Shown here: positions 51,697 through 60,402 of the stretch, piece by piece
How the letters are laid out: each line of letters starts with the position of its first letter
How positions within the stretch are numbered: position 1 is the first letter of the stretch
Assembly: GCA_004556155.1 (NCBI GenBank)
Contig: SFIM01000002.1
Span: 62,001-126,000 of the forward strand
Length of the DNA: 64,000 nucleotides
Direction: 5' to 3'
Source: Clostridiales bacterium
Lineage (GTDB): Bacteria > Bacillota > Clostridia > Christensenellales > Aristaeellaceae
Translations under genes and position numbers: made by a program
The notes under the pieces: generated by a model
Database searches by the model: none
What the model was told of the DNA's origin: nothing
What the model saw: the letters and a program-made list of their open reading frames with translations, nothing else

Positions 51697-52389
51697 ATGA
51701 AACAGCTCAAAAGAATCGCGTGTTTATCCCTGGTTTCCGTTCTTTTCGCCGCCTCATCCTTGGCGGAAGGCGCACCCGCATCCCAGTTTGGCGTGAACAA
51801 CTGGCCTTATCGCAATCCAAACAGCGCCTGCGGCACAACCAATCAGCCCCAGGACTGCGCCACGGCCACACCTGCGCCTGTTCCCAGTGCGCAGCCTACT
51901 GCCGCGCCCAAGCCTACGGCCAGGCCGCAGCCCACGGTTCAGCCAACCGCCAAGCCCACGGCCGCGCCCACAAACTCCGGGAACCTTGGGGATTATACTA
52001 CGGTTTCCGTCTCTGCGCAAGAGTATTCTGCATGGAATTTACTAAATGCTGACCGGGAAGAAAATGGACTGCCTGCTTTGCCCCTGGATCAGGAGCTTTG
52101 CCGCATCGCGCGCATCAAATCCTGCGATATGAAAACCAACGGCTACTTTGCGCACGAGTCCCCTACCTATGGCAATATGGCCGCCATGCTCAAACGCTTT
52201 GGCTACAGCTATCAGGGTGTTGGTGAGAACATTGCCCACCATGCCACGGTCAACAAGGCCGAAGCCGCCTTTATGAGCAGCACAGGCCACCGCACCAACA
52301 TCTTGGGCAGCCAGTGGACCAAGGTAGGCATCGGCGTATGCTATGACGATCAAGGCTATGTATATGTAACGCAGGTCTTCGCGCGTTAA
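51697..52389 (+). CDS. Secreted CAP (SCP/PR-1) domain protein
   Basis: 230 residues from the ATG at 51697, which follows CGGAGG; the frame from 51583 has no site. A signal peptide (about 1-22) is followed by a linker rich in Pro, Thr and Ala at about 55-95. The CAP domain occupies about 105-230. Its histidines lie in GYFAHESP and GVGENIAHH, the latter in the usual GENI context, with HRTNILGSQWTKVGIGV as the closing signature. It resembles B. subtilis YkwD. Function of bacterial CAP proteins is not settled. Confidence 0.87.
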   Translation: MKQLKRIACLSLVSVLFAASSLAEGAPASQFGVNNWPYRNPNSACGTTNQPQDCATATPAPVPSAQPTAAPKPTARPQPTVQPTAKPTAAPTNSGNLGDYTTVSVSAQEYSAWNLLNADREENGLPALPLDQELCRIARIKSCDMKTNGYFAHESPTYGNMAAMLKRFGYSYQGVGENIAHHATVNKAEAAFMSSTGHRTNILGSQWTKVGIGVCYDDQGYVYVTQVFAR

Positions 52390-52667
52390 TTACCGCGCCA
52401 GGCACGCATCGCCTGATGGAACGCCGCCCGCCGCAGGGTATTCGGGGCTTTAAGCGCCTCGACCGCCCCGGCGGGCTTTTGCGCGTTTTCCGGCTCCTGC
52501 GCGCTTACAGGCAAAGCCTTGGCCGATTGCAGGATTCGATCGTTTTCGCGCTGCGCCTCCCGCAGGGCGTTCAGGGCTGCGCCGCCGCTGATGGTACGGG
52601 GCTGCGCCGTCAGCATGGCTGCTTCCTCCCATCCGCGCGCGGGCGTCATGGCATCAGAAAGCCGCAT
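52386..52667 (-). CDS. Small hypothetical protein
   Basis: 93 residues; GGGGGAG lies 6 bases before the ATG, which supports a real gene. Rich in Ala, Arg and Glu, probably helical, with a short QREND stretch. No motif, signal peptide or membrane helix. Its 3' end overlaps that of the convergent CAP-domain gene by 4 bp. I do not recognise the family. Confidence 0.55.
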   Translation of the reverse strand: MRLSDAMTPARGWEEAAMLTAQPRTISGGAALNALREAQRENDRILQSAKALPVSAQEPENAQKPAGAVEALKAPNTLRRAAFHQAMRAWRGN

Positions 52668-52715
52668 AGCGCTCTCCCCCTTTCTCAGGATGGTTCATGC
52701 TATGCGGCAGCAAGC

Positions 52716-53474
52716 TCATGCGTTCTGCGCCTTGCGCAGAAAGGGAATTACGCGCTCGGCAATTTCATCGCAGGCCTCGGAGGCCGTGCAGGCATGGGGC
52801 GCATCGGCCAACCAGAGCATTTCTTTTTGTCTTGCGCCCGCCTCAGCCAGGATGATATCCGCGCTGTCCTTGCTGATGGTATGATCGCCGTGGCTTTGCA
52901 CCACCAGCATGGGGCAGGAAATCGCATACAAGTTTTTGCGCGCCAGGTGCATCAGATGACGCAAATCAGTCACGCTGCGGGTGGGAAAGCCCGCGTATCC
53001 GGCCTTGTAATCCTTCATTGGATCGTTTGGGTCAACCTTGCCGCCGTTCCGCCAATATGTAACCGGCACAAACACGGACAGCGCACCTGCCGCCCAGTCA
53101 AAGCGCACCTGCGTTTTCATGGGGGCGGAAATGGGAATGCAGCTGGTCACCTCCATCTGCTCGGCGGCAATCAGGGTCAAATCGCCGCCCATGGACAGGC
53201 CGCACACGGACACATAGGGATATTTCTCCTTTAATTCGCGCACGGCAGTCAGCTCGGCATTCAAATAATCCTGCCAGCGCACCGGACGCATGTCCTCCAG
53301 CTTTGTGCCGTGGCCAGGCAGGCAGATGCCCTGCACCGTAAAGCCCGCGTCACGCAGCCGCTCACCCAGATAGCGCACGGTGGCCGGGGTGCCGGTAAAG
53401 CCGTGCGTAAGCAGCACGGCGTGCTCACCGCCTTCAAAGAAAAAGGGTTTGGCGTATTCATGCATATAGGCCAT
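52716..53474 (-). CDS. Carboxylesterase-like alpha/beta hydrolase
   Basis: 252 residues from the ATG at 53474, which follows GGGGGAT. LLTHGFTGTPATVRYLGERL holds the oxyanion loop, GLSMGGDLT near 94 the nucleophile serine, SHGDHT near 203 the acid and DAPHACT near 232 the histidine. The pattern is that of monoacylglycerol lipases or Est30-type carboxylesterases. Substrate unknown. Confidence 0.87.
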   Translation of the reverse strand: MAYMHEYAKPFFFEGGEHAVLLTHGFTGTPATVRYLGERLRDAGFTVQGICLPGHGTKLEDMRPVRWQDYLNAELTAVRELKEKYPYVSVCGLSMGGDLTLIAAEQMEVTSCIPISAPMKTQVRFDWAAGALSVFVPVTYWRNGGKVDPNDPMKDYKAGYAGFPTRSVTDLRHLMHLARKNLYAISCPMLVVQSHGDHTISKDSADIILAEAGARQKEMLWLADAPHACTASEACDEIAERVIPFLRKAQNA

Positions 53475-53496
53475 TGCGTTTATCCCCCACAACAGC

Positions 53497-53525
53497 AAAA
53501 GGCCATCCGCAAAGGACGGCCTTTT
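53497..53525. terminator. Intrinsic terminator
   Basis: Stem AAAAGGCC-TCC with GGA-GGCCTTTT, one internal mismatch, 5-base loop. It lies just after the stop of the minus-strand CD1247-like gene and yields a T-run. Confidence 0.85.
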
Positions 53526-53537
53526 GTAAATCGCATT

Positions 53538-53999
53538 TTATTTCTGATCGGAATCCTCGTTGTCTTCGCCGTCAATGGGGAAGAGAGGCTTGCCGCAGGC
53601 AGGGCAGAGGTTTTCTTCTTCCAGATCGAAGCCGTCGATTTCGAAGGTGACTTCGTTGCCGCAATGCGGGCAGGTATATTCTACCAGCTGGTCGTCGTCA
53701 TCCTCGTCGGTTTCTTCCTCATCGTCATCACCGCCGCAGCCGCAGCAACCGCTGCAGCCTTCGTCTTCGTCGTCCTCATCGTAGAGGTATTCTTCCATAT
53801 CGGCCAGATCGTCGTCAATGCTCTCAACGTACTCGTCCAGCTCGTCATGATCCTTACGCAGCGCGGTGATCTCCTCGGCCATATCCTGCATGGCGTCCAG
53901 CATCTTCAGCAGCAGCTTGCCTTCGTTGGTTTCGTCGGTCAGCTTCATGCCCTCGGCCAGACCCTTCAGATAGGCAACGCGATCATTGATATTGCTCAT
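53538..53999 (-). CDS. CD1247-type N-terminal domain protein with zinc ribbon
   Basis: 153 residues. DRVAYLKGLAEGMKLTDE and LLLKMLDAMQDMAEEITAL match the helical CD1247 N-terminal domain common in Clostridia. A cysteine cluster (CSGCCGCGG) and a CPHC/CPAC zinc ribbon follow within very acidic sequence. The family is often mislabelled as AraC regulators; no helix-turn-helix is visible. It lies 15 bases after efp, a placing frequent in Clostridia. Function unknown. Confidence 0.82.
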   Translation of the reverse strand: MSNINDRVAYLKGLAEGMKLTDETNEGKLLLKMLDAMQDMAEEITALRKDHDELDEYVESIDDDLADMEEYLYDEDDEDEGCSGCCGCGGDDDEEETDEDDDDQLVEYTCPHCGNEVTFEIDGFDLEEENLCPACGKPLFPIDGEDNEDSDQK

Positions 54000-54014
54000 T
54001 CTATTCTCCTTTAA

Positions 54015-54572
54015 TTAGGCTCTGGACAGGTACTCGCCAGAGCGGGTGTCGATCTTGATCTTATCGCCGATGTTGATGAACAGCGGCACCTGCAGCTCGT
54101 AGCCGGTTTCCACGGTGGCGGGCTTGAAGTTATTGGTAGCGGTATCACCCTTGAAGCCAGGCTCGGTCTGGGTCACTTCCAGCTCTACAAAGTTGGGCGC
54201 TTCCACAGAGAAGGCGCTGCCCTTGAAGTAGCGGATGGTCACATTGGTGTTTTCCTTCACGAACTGAATGGCGTCCTCCACCTGGCTGTGGTTGAGGGGC
54301 ATCTGCTCGTAGGTTTCGGGATCCATGAAGTAGTACAGCTCGCCGTCGTTATAGAGATATTCCATCTCCTTGGTTTCGATGACGGCCTTGGGCATCTTAT
54401 CGGTGGGGTTGAAGGAGCGCTCAACCACGGCGCCGGTCATGATATTCTTGATCTTGGTGCGGACAAAGGCAGCACCCTTGCCGGGCTTTACATGCTGAAA
54501 GTCCACGATCGTCCAAACGCCGCCATCCCATTCTACGGTAATGCCCTTTTTGAAATCGCCAGCAGTAATCAT
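54015..54572 (-). CDS. efp: Translation elongation factor P
   Basis: 185 residues, three OB-like domains. The tip loop HVKPGKGAAFVRTK carries Lys32, the residue that is modified in many bacteria. The C-terminal signature (IKIDTRSGEYLSRA) is intact. EF-P relieves ribosome stalling at proline runs. That fits the proline-rich stalks encoded in this window. GGAGG precedes the ATG. It follows the peptidase gene by 49 bp. Confidence 0.97.
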   Translation of the reverse strand: MITAGDFKKGITVEWDGGVWTIVDFQHVKPGKGAAFVRTKIKNIMTGAVVERSFNPTDKMPKAVIETKEMEYLYNDGELYYFMDPETYEQMPLNHSQVEDAIQFVKENTNVTIRYFKGSAFSVEAPNFVELEVTQTEPGFKGDTATNNFKPATVETGYELQVPLFINIGDKIKIDTRSGEYLSRA

Positions 54573-54621
54573 TGATTCATTCCTCCATCAATTGTTGTGT
54601 TTATTTGCAAAAGGACAGCGC

Positions 54622-55683
54622 TTACAGGATGCGCAGCTCCTTGGATGCACCGCACAAGGGGCGGCCGCCGGTTTCGGTGACGGCGCAGGTATTTTCAATG
54701 CGCACGCCGCCCAGACCCGGTACATAGATACCCGGCTCGATGGTGATGATGTGGCCGGGAACCAGCAGCTTATCGCAGCGCGAGGAAACGCGCGGCTCTT
54801 CATGGATATCGATGCCCACGCCGTGGCCGGTGCTGTGGCCGAAGCACTCGCCATAGCCTTCCTCAGCGATGATATTGCGGGCCACCGCGTCAATATCGCA
54901 GCATTTCAGGCCCGGAGCGATGGCCGCCTGCGCGGCCTCCTGCGCATGCAGGACAATATCGTAGATTTTGCGCATCTTATCGGAGGGCTTGCCCACCGCC
55001 ACGGTGCGCGTCATATCGGCACAGTAGCCGTCCACCTTGGCGCCAAAGTCCATGGTCACCATGTCGCCCAGCTCGATCACGCGATCGCCCGGCACGGCAT
55101 GGGGAAGCGAACCGTTTTCGCCCGCAGCCACGATGGTGGAGAAGGCCATTCCCTGCGCGCCCAGCGCCAGCATTTTGTAGTCCAGCGCCAGCTGCACCTC
55201 GCGCTCGGTGCGTCCCGGCGCGATGAAGCCGCAGATATACTCGAACGCCTGGCAGGTAATATCGCAGGCGCGCTCGATGCGGCTCATTTCGTCGTCGTCC
55301 TTCACCTCGCGCAGCGCTTCCACCTTAAAGTCCAAAGGCTCGAAGGTGACGCCGGGCATGGCGGCCTCGATATCCTTCATCTGGCGGACGGTAATGATAT
55401 TATCCTCAATGGCCAGGCGGGTAATACCGGCCTCGCGCAGCAGCTGCGCGGCCACCTGCACATGGCTTACGCCCGCGCGGATGGAGTGCACCGTAAAGCC
55501 GGGGCACTGCTTCTGCGCCGCCTCGACATAGCGGAAATCTGTAATCACGGCGCGGATGCCGGAAGCCACCAGCAGCAGACCCTCGCCCGTGTAGGCGCTC
55601 AGGTAGAAAATATTGGATGCATTATGCAGCAGCGCGGCCGTACCCTGCGGCAGCATTGCCAGCAATTTGTCTGTGCGTTCCAT
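54622..55683 (-). CDS. M24 Xaa-Pro aminopeptidase-like protein
   Basis: 353 residues. An N-terminal creatinase-like domain (about 1-125) precedes the pita-bread metallopeptidase. The five metal ligands lie in DFGAKVDGYCADMTRT (two Asp), GHSTGHGVGIDIHE (His), EPGIYVPG (Glu) and RIENTCAVTE (Glu). It should remove N-terminal residues before proline using two metal ions. The pairing peptidase-efp is conserved in Firmicutes. Confidence 0.92.
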   Translation of the reverse strand: MERTDKLLAMLPQGTAALLHNASNIFYLSAYTGEGLLLVASGIRAVITDFRYVEAAQKQCPGFTVHSIRAGVSHVQVAAQLLREAGITRLAIEDNIITVRQMKDIEAAMPGVTFEPLDFKVEALREVKDDDEMSRIERACDITCQAFEYICGFIAPGRTEREVQLALDYKMLALGAQGMAFSTIVAAGENGSLPHAVPGDRVIELGDMVTMDFGAKVDGYCADMTRTVAVGKPSDKMRKIYDIVLHAQEAAQAAIAPGLKCCDIDAVARNIIAEEGYGECFGHSTGHGVGIDIHEEPRVSSRCDKLLVPGHIITIEPGIYVPGLGGVRIENTCAVTETGGRPLCGASKELRIL

Positions 55684-55773
55684 GCATGTCCCCCATTATC
55701 ATTTGGCAATTAGAATATGCCACATGCGATTTTACCACATATAAACGCAGAAATAAAGAGGAAAATGCAACTT

Positions 55774-55789
55774 TTTCGCAATTTCGCAA
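55774..55789. repeat. Tandem TTTCGCAA pair in a divergent promoter region
   Basis: Two adjacent exact copies of TTTCGCAA in the 217-bp gap between the peptidase-efp operon and the C26 hydrolase gene. They could be an operator; nothing else in the gap explains them. Confidence 0.5.
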
Positions 55790-55857
55790 AAAACTTCCCC
55801 CGCTTCCCCAGGCAGCGATGATTTTTTGCCGTTTCAGTAGCAAATCAGCACGCATCA

Positions 55858-55866
55858 TGCTATAAT
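55858..55866 (+). promoter_or_regulatory. Extended -10 promoter of the C26 hydrolase gene
   Basis: TGCTATAAT, hexamer 55861-55866, with no good -35. The ATG at 55865 overlaps it and is therefore not the start of the protein. Confidence 0.6.
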
Positions 55867-55900
55867 GGATGGGAAATTTAACTTTTCGGAGGAAACCGTC

Positions 55901-56602
55901 ATGCCCCTGATCGCCCTTACCCCCTCCTGGAATGATGAAAAAAGGCAGATGTGCCTGGGCCCCGATTATATTGACGCGGTGCAGCGCGCGGGCGGCGCGC
56001 CGGTGCTGCTCTCCTTTACCGATAGCGAAGCGCTGGCGGATGAAATGCTCTCCCGCATGGACGGCGTGCTCTTTACCGGCGGCGGCGATGTGAATCCTGC
56101 CTGCTATGGGGAAGAAATGCTGCCCTGCTGCGGCGCGCCTGCGGACAACCGCGATCAGCTGGAAACGCTGCTGCTGCGCTGCGCGCTGCGGCGCGGCATG
56201 CCGATTCTGGGCATCTGCCGGGGATTGCAGATCATCAACGTCTGCCTGGGCGGCACGCTGTATCAGGACATCGGCGAGCAGTACTCCCACGATTTGGAGC
56301 ATCCTCGCAACGACGTGCCCCGCGATTACGCGCACAGCATGAGCCTGGTATCAGGCACGATGCTGCGTTCCATTTACGGCGCGGATGAAATTCAGGTAAA
56401 CAGCCGCCACCATCAGGGCATTAAAACACTTGCGCCCGGTTTGAAGATCAACGCCGTTGCGCCCGACCGGCTGATCGAGGGCGTTGAGTTTGCCGACGGC
56501 CGCCCGCTGCTGGCCGTTCAGTGGCATCCGGAATCGCTGCAGGATCGTTATCCCGAGCACCGCGCGCCCTTTGACTGGCTGATCCGCGAGGCCTCCCGAT
56601 GA
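55901..56602 (+). CDS. Class I glutamine amidotransferase-like hydrolase (peptidase C26, PuuD-like)
   Basis: 233 residues from the ATG at 55901, set by GGAGG. The nucleophile elbow GICRGLQIINVCLGG near 106 has the catalytic Cys, and VQWHPES near 208 the His and Glu. FTGGGDVNPACYGEE and NSRHHQGIK are typical of gamma-glutamyl-gamma-aminobutyrate hydrolases. It should cleave gamma-glutamyl amides. No other putrescine pathway gene is near. The stop overlaps the next gene (ATGA). Confidence 0.87.
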   Translation: MPLIALTPSWNDEKRQMCLGPDYIDAVQRAGGAPVLLSFTDSEALADEMLSRMDGVLFTGGGDVNPACYGEEMLPCCGAPADNRDQLETLLLRCALRRGMPILGICRGLQIINVCLGGTLYQDIGEQYSHDLEHPRNDVPRDYAHSMSLVSGTMLRSIYGADEIQVNSRHHQGIKTLAPGLKINAVAPDRLIEGVEFADGRPLLAVQWHPESLQDRYPEHRAPFDWLIREASR

Positions 56603-57330
56603 AGCGCATCGCCTTGATTGCCGATCTGCACGGCAACCTGCCCGCCGTGGAAGCGCTGGAGCAGGATCTGAAAACCCGCTCCGTCGATGAAATCTGGTGT
56701 CTGGGCGATATCGTGGGCAAGGGTCCAAGCTCGCCTGATACCTTTGATTGGGCCATGGCGCATTGCAGCCTGATCCTGCGCGGCAACTGGGACGAAGGCG
56801 TTGCCTCGCGTACTTTTTCGCGCAACGACCAGTTCTATTATAGCCAGCTGGGCGAAAAACGCATGCGCATGCTGGCGGAGCTGCCGCTGGAGCATCACGC
56901 TATAATCTCCGGCAAGCATCTGCGCCTGCTGCATGGCCGGCCCATCATGCCCGTGCTGCAGGCCACCCATGAACCGGAGGAAGAACTGACCTGGCTGTTT
57001 GAGCCCGATTATGATATCGTGGGCTATGCCGACATCCACCGCCCCGGCTTGCGCTCGCTGCGCAGCGCGCCAAAGCTGCTGTTCAGCATCGGCAGCGTAG
57101 GCAACAGCCTGGGGCTGTCCATGGTGCAGTACGCCATCCTGCAATGCGAAATGGGCGCTGATCCCGCGCCGCTGGATTTAAATTTCATCCTGCTTCCCTA
57201 TGACCAGGAGCGCGCTGCGCGCGATGCGGAGAACGTGCTGGGCATGCCCATGCGCGAGGCCTATCTACAGGAAATCCGCACCGGTATATACGGACGCAAG
57301 CCGCCGCTGAGCAAGGGCAAAACCGAATAA
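56599..57330 (+). CDS. Metallophosphoesterase-family protein with altered motifs
   Basis: 243 residues. The start of the fold is normal (IADLHGNLPAVEALEQDL, then CLGDIVGKGP). The motif GNHD reads GNWDE, and the usual GHTH reads GYADIH. Loss of His at the first and of the initial GH at the second suggests a changed metal site or a non-catalytic role. It is translationally coupled to the C26 hydrolase gene and ends at a terminator. Confidence 0.78.
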   Translation: MKRIALIADLHGNLPAVEALEQDLKTRSVDEIWCLGDIVGKGPSSPDTFDWAMAHCSLILRGNWDEGVASRTFSRNDQFYYSQLGEKRMRMLAELPLEHHAIISGKHLRLLHGRPIMPVLQATHEPEEELTWLFEPDYDIVGYADIHRPGLRSLRSAPKLLFSIGSVGNSLGLSMVQYAILQCEMGADPAPLDLNFILLPYDQERAARDAENVLGMPMREAYLQEIRTGIYGRKPPLSKGKTE

Positions 57331-57338
57331 TGTAAAAC

Positions 57339-57375
57339 GACCGAATGGCGTGCAGCCATCCGGTCATTTTGTTTT
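57339..57375. terminator. Bidirectional terminator
   Basis: Stem GACCG-ATGGC with GCCAT-CGGTC, one mismatch, 5-base loop; ATTTTGTTTTT follows on the plus strand and GTTTTA on the minus strand. Confidence 0.85.
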
Positions 57376-57971
57376 TATGCCTTGATTGCCTGTTCAATCA
57401 CCTTGAGCAGTTGATCCCGGCCATCGCCGTTCTCGCTGGACCAGCAAATCAGCTCCCAGGGCTGCGTTTGCAGGGCGCGGCCAATGGGCGCGGTGTATTT
57501 CATCCGCGCGCCGCGTGATATCTTATCGGCCTTGGTGGCGATCAGCTGGAATTTCGCGCCCGTCGCGCGCAGGAAGTTCACCATGTCGATATCATCCTGC
57601 GTAGGCTCATGGCGAATATCCACCAGCTGCAGCACCAGCTTCAGCTCCCTGGTATTGTCAAAGTAGCCCTGCATCATTTCGCCCCAGCGCAGCTTTTCGC
57701 CCTTATCCACGCGCGCAAAGCCATAGCCAGGCAGATCGATCAGGTGAAATGCGTCGCCCGTACCACCATTGATTTCAAACACGTTCAGCAGCCGCGTTTT
57801 GCCCGGCGTGCCGCTGGTTTTGGCCAGCTTGCCATTGCGGCACAAGGCGTTGATCAGGCTGGATTTTCCCACGTTGCTCTTACCCGCCACGGCGATCTGC
57901 GGCAGGCCGATGCCCGTAAAGCGCCCATACTGCGCCATACTGGTAACAAATTTTGCGTTCTTAATTTCCAT
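57375..57971 (-). CDS. engB: Ribosome biogenesis GTPase EngB (YsxC)
   Basis: 198 residues. G1 GKSNVGKSSLIN near 30-41, G3 DLPGYGFARV near 80 and G4 ATKADK near 145 are all in place, and the size is standard. It acts in assembly of the large ribosomal subunit. It follows lonA by 21 bp; the order lonB-lonA-ysxC is the same as in B. subtilis. Confidence 0.95.
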   Translation of the reverse strand: MEIKNAKFVTSMAQYGRFTGIGLPQIAVAGKSNVGKSSLINALCRNGKLAKTSGTPGKTRLLNVFEINGGTGDAFHLIDLPGYGFARVDKGEKLRWGEMMQGYFDNTRELKLVLQLVDIRHEPTQDDIDMVNFLRATGAKFQLIATKADKISRGARMKYTAPIGRALQTQPWELICWSSENGDGRDQLLKVIEQAIKA

Positions 57972-57992
57972 GCGTACCCGCTTTCGCTTTTG

Positions 57993-60341
57993 TCAGTTAT
58001 CTTTGGGAAGCAGCGCTACCTTCAGCACATCGCCGATATTTTCCACCAGGATGATATCAAACACCTTGCGCACATGCTCGGGCACATCCTCCAGATCCTT
58101 TTTGTTCTCCTGCGGCAGCAGCAGCGTGCGGATACCCGCTCGATAGGCCGCCAGCATTTTTTCCTTAACCCCGCCGATGGGCAGCACGCGCCCGCGCAGG
58201 GTGATTTCGCCCGTCATGGCCACATCCTGCCGCACGGCACGGCCCGTGATGGCGCTCATCAGCGCCGTGGCCATGGTCACGCCCGCAGAGGGGCCGTCCT
58301 TGGGCACCGCGCCCTCGGGTACATGGATGTGAATATCAATGGTCTTGTAAAAGTCCGGCGCCAGGTCAAACTCCGCCGCATGGGCGCGAATCCACGACAG
58401 CGCCGCCTGGGCGCTTTCCTTCATCACATCGCCCAGCTGACCGGTCAGCTTCAGGCCGCCGCCGCCCGCCATCACCGCGCACTCCACCGCCAGCGTTTCG
58501 CCGCCCACGGTGGTATAGGCCAAGCCGTTTACCACGCCTACGCGCGGCTTTTTCTCGGGCAGATCGCGCAGATAACGCACCGCGCCCAGATATTCCGTCA
58601 CCTTATCGCGCGTCACCGTGACGGATTTCACATCGTTTTCCAGCATTTCCACGGCCGCCTTGCGCACTACGCGCGCGATGGTGCGCGTCAGCGTGCGCAC
58701 GCCAGCCTCGCGGGTATAACCCTCGATTACGGCCTTGAGCGCCGCATCGCCCATGCGCACGCTGCCCTTGGGGAGTCCGTGCTCCTGCACCTGACGAGGC
58801 AGCAGGTGGCGCTTGGCAATCTGCAGCTTTTCCTCCTCGGTATAGCTGGGCACCTCGATGATTTCCATACGGTCGCGCAGCGGGCCGGGGATGGTTTCGA
58901 TGCTGTTGGCGGTGGTGATGAACATCACCTGCGACAGATCGAAGGGCACCTCCAAATAATGATCGCGGAAGGCGTTGTTCTGCTCGCCGTCGAGCACCTC
59001 CAGCATGGCGCTGGCGGGATCGCCGCGGAAATCGTTGCTCATCTTGTCAATTTCATCAAACAGGAACACCGGATTCATCGTGCCGGCCAGCTTCATGCTG
59101 GCGATGATGCGGCCCGGAATCGCGCCCACATAGGTGCGGCGATGGCCGCGGATCTCTGCCTCGTCTCGCACGCCGCCCAGGGACATCTGCACAAACTTGC
59201 GCCCTACCGCGCGGGCGATACCGCGCACGATGGAGGTTTTGCCCACGCCTGGCGGGCCGACAAAGCACAGGATGGGTCCACGCAGGCTGCCGTCCCCGGC
59301 GTTTTGCTGCTTCATGCGGCGCACTGCCAGGTATTCAATCACGCGCTCCTTCACCTGCTGCATGCCGTAGTGATCCTCATCCAGCACACGGCGCGCACGC
59401 TTGAGATCAAGGTTGTCGGTGGTATACTTGCCCCAGGGCAGATCGAGGATCCACTCGATATATGTTTGCAGCCCGCTGATTTCAGGCGTACCGGGAGCCA
59501 TACGCGCCAGACGATCCAGCTCATGCTCGGCCTTCTGGCGCACTTCATCGGGCAAGGGAAGCTTGCGCAGCCTCTCGCGCAGCTCGTCGTTTTCAGCCGC
59601 GTCGTCCTCGCCCAGTTCCTCCTGAATGGCGCGAATCTGCTCTCTCAGGTAATAGTCCTTCTGGTTTTTCTCAATCTGCTTTTTGATGCGCCCCTGCACC
59701 TGCTTTTCCACACCTGCCAGCTCGGTTTCGCGCATCAGAATGCCGCACAGCGTTTCCAGGCGGGCAGTCACGCTGACCTCCTCCAGGATGGCCTGGCGAT
59801 CCTCCAAGCGTGTCAGGACGTTTGCGGCGATCACATCAGCCAGCTGATCGGGCGCTTCCACATCGCTGACGGATTTAAGCGTCTCGGGCGATATGCGCAT
59901 GCTGGCGCGGGCATATTCCTCAAACAGCTCGTGCGTTGTCCGCACCAATGCCAGCAGCGTGGTATCATCCTGCGGCGTTTCGTCGATAATGGGGGTGACG
60001 TCGGCCACCCAATGGGGATCCTCCTGCACGATGGATTTGAGCACCGCGCGCTGACGGCCCTCTACCAGCACGCGCAGGCTGTCGCCGGGAAGATTGAGCA
60101 CCTGTTTGATCAGCGCGATGGTGCCCACACGGCAGATATCCTCCGCCGTGGGATTTTCCACCTCGCCGTCCTTCTGCGCGCTCAAAAAGATCTGCTGACC
60201 TTCCAACATGGCAGCTTCCAGCGCGGCGATGCTGCGCGGACGGCCCACATCGAAATGCAGCACCATGTGGGGAAATATCATCAGCCCCCGCAAAGGCATC
60301 AGCGGGATGCGGATTGTTTTGGACTTGCGTTTTGTTGCCAT
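57993..60341 (-). CDS. lon: ATP-dependent protease La (LonA)
   Basis: 782 residues. An N-terminal substrate-binding domain (about 10-205), coiled coil, AAA+ module with Walker A GPPGVGKTS near 363, and protease domain with catalytic Ser in KDGPSAGVT near 683 and Lys in GGVKEKMLA near 725. It degrades misfolded and regulatory proteins in the cytoplasm. GGGAGG precedes the ATG. Confidence 0.97.
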   Translation of the reverse strand: MATKRKSKTIRIPLMPLRGLMIFPHMVLHFDVGRPRSIAALEAAMLEGQQIFLSAQKDGEVENPTAEDICRVGTIALIKQVLNLPGDSLRVLVEGRQRAVLKSIVQEDPHWVADVTPIIDETPQDDTTLLALVRTTHELFEEYARASMRISPETLKSVSDVEAPDQLADVIAANVLTRLEDRQAILEEVSVTARLETLCGILMRETELAGVEKQVQGRIKKQIEKNQKDYYLREQIRAIQEELGEDDAAENDELRERLRKLPLPDEVRQKAEHELDRLARMAPGTPEISGLQTYIEWILDLPWGKYTTDNLDLKRARRVLDEDHYGMQQVKERVIEYLAVRRMKQQNAGDGSLRGPILCFVGPPGVGKTSIVRGIARAVGRKFVQMSLGGVRDEAEIRGHRRTYVGAIPGRIIASMKLAGTMNPVFLFDEIDKMSNDFRGDPASAMLEVLDGEQNNAFRDHYLEVPFDLSQVMFITTANSIETIPGPLRDRMEIIEVPSYTEEEKLQIAKRHLLPRQVQEHGLPKGSVRMGDAALKAVIEGYTREAGVRTLTRTIARVVRKAAVEMLENDVKSVTVTRDKVTEYLGAVRYLRDLPEKKPRVGVVNGLAYTTVGGETLAVECAVMAGGGGLKLTGQLGDVMKESAQAALSWIRAHAAEFDLAPDFYKTIDIHIHVPEGAVPKDGPSAGVTMATALMSAITGRAVRQDVAMTGEITLRGRVLPIGGVKEKMLAAYRAGIRTLLLPQENKKDLEDVPEHVRKVFDIILVENIGDVLKVALLPKDN

Positions 60342-60373
60342 ACGGCCCTCCCTGGATCTATTTTCACGTGTAT

Positions 60374-60402
60374 ATTTTACCAGAATTCATCACCCATTGC
60401 AA
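60374..60402 (-). promoter_or_regulatory. Promoter of lonA-engB inside the end of lonB
   Basis: Minus-strand TTGCAA (60397-60402), 17-bp spacer, TAAAAT (60374-60379). The -35 is within the last codons of lonB. No CtsR or CIRCE site was seen. Confidence 0.65.
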
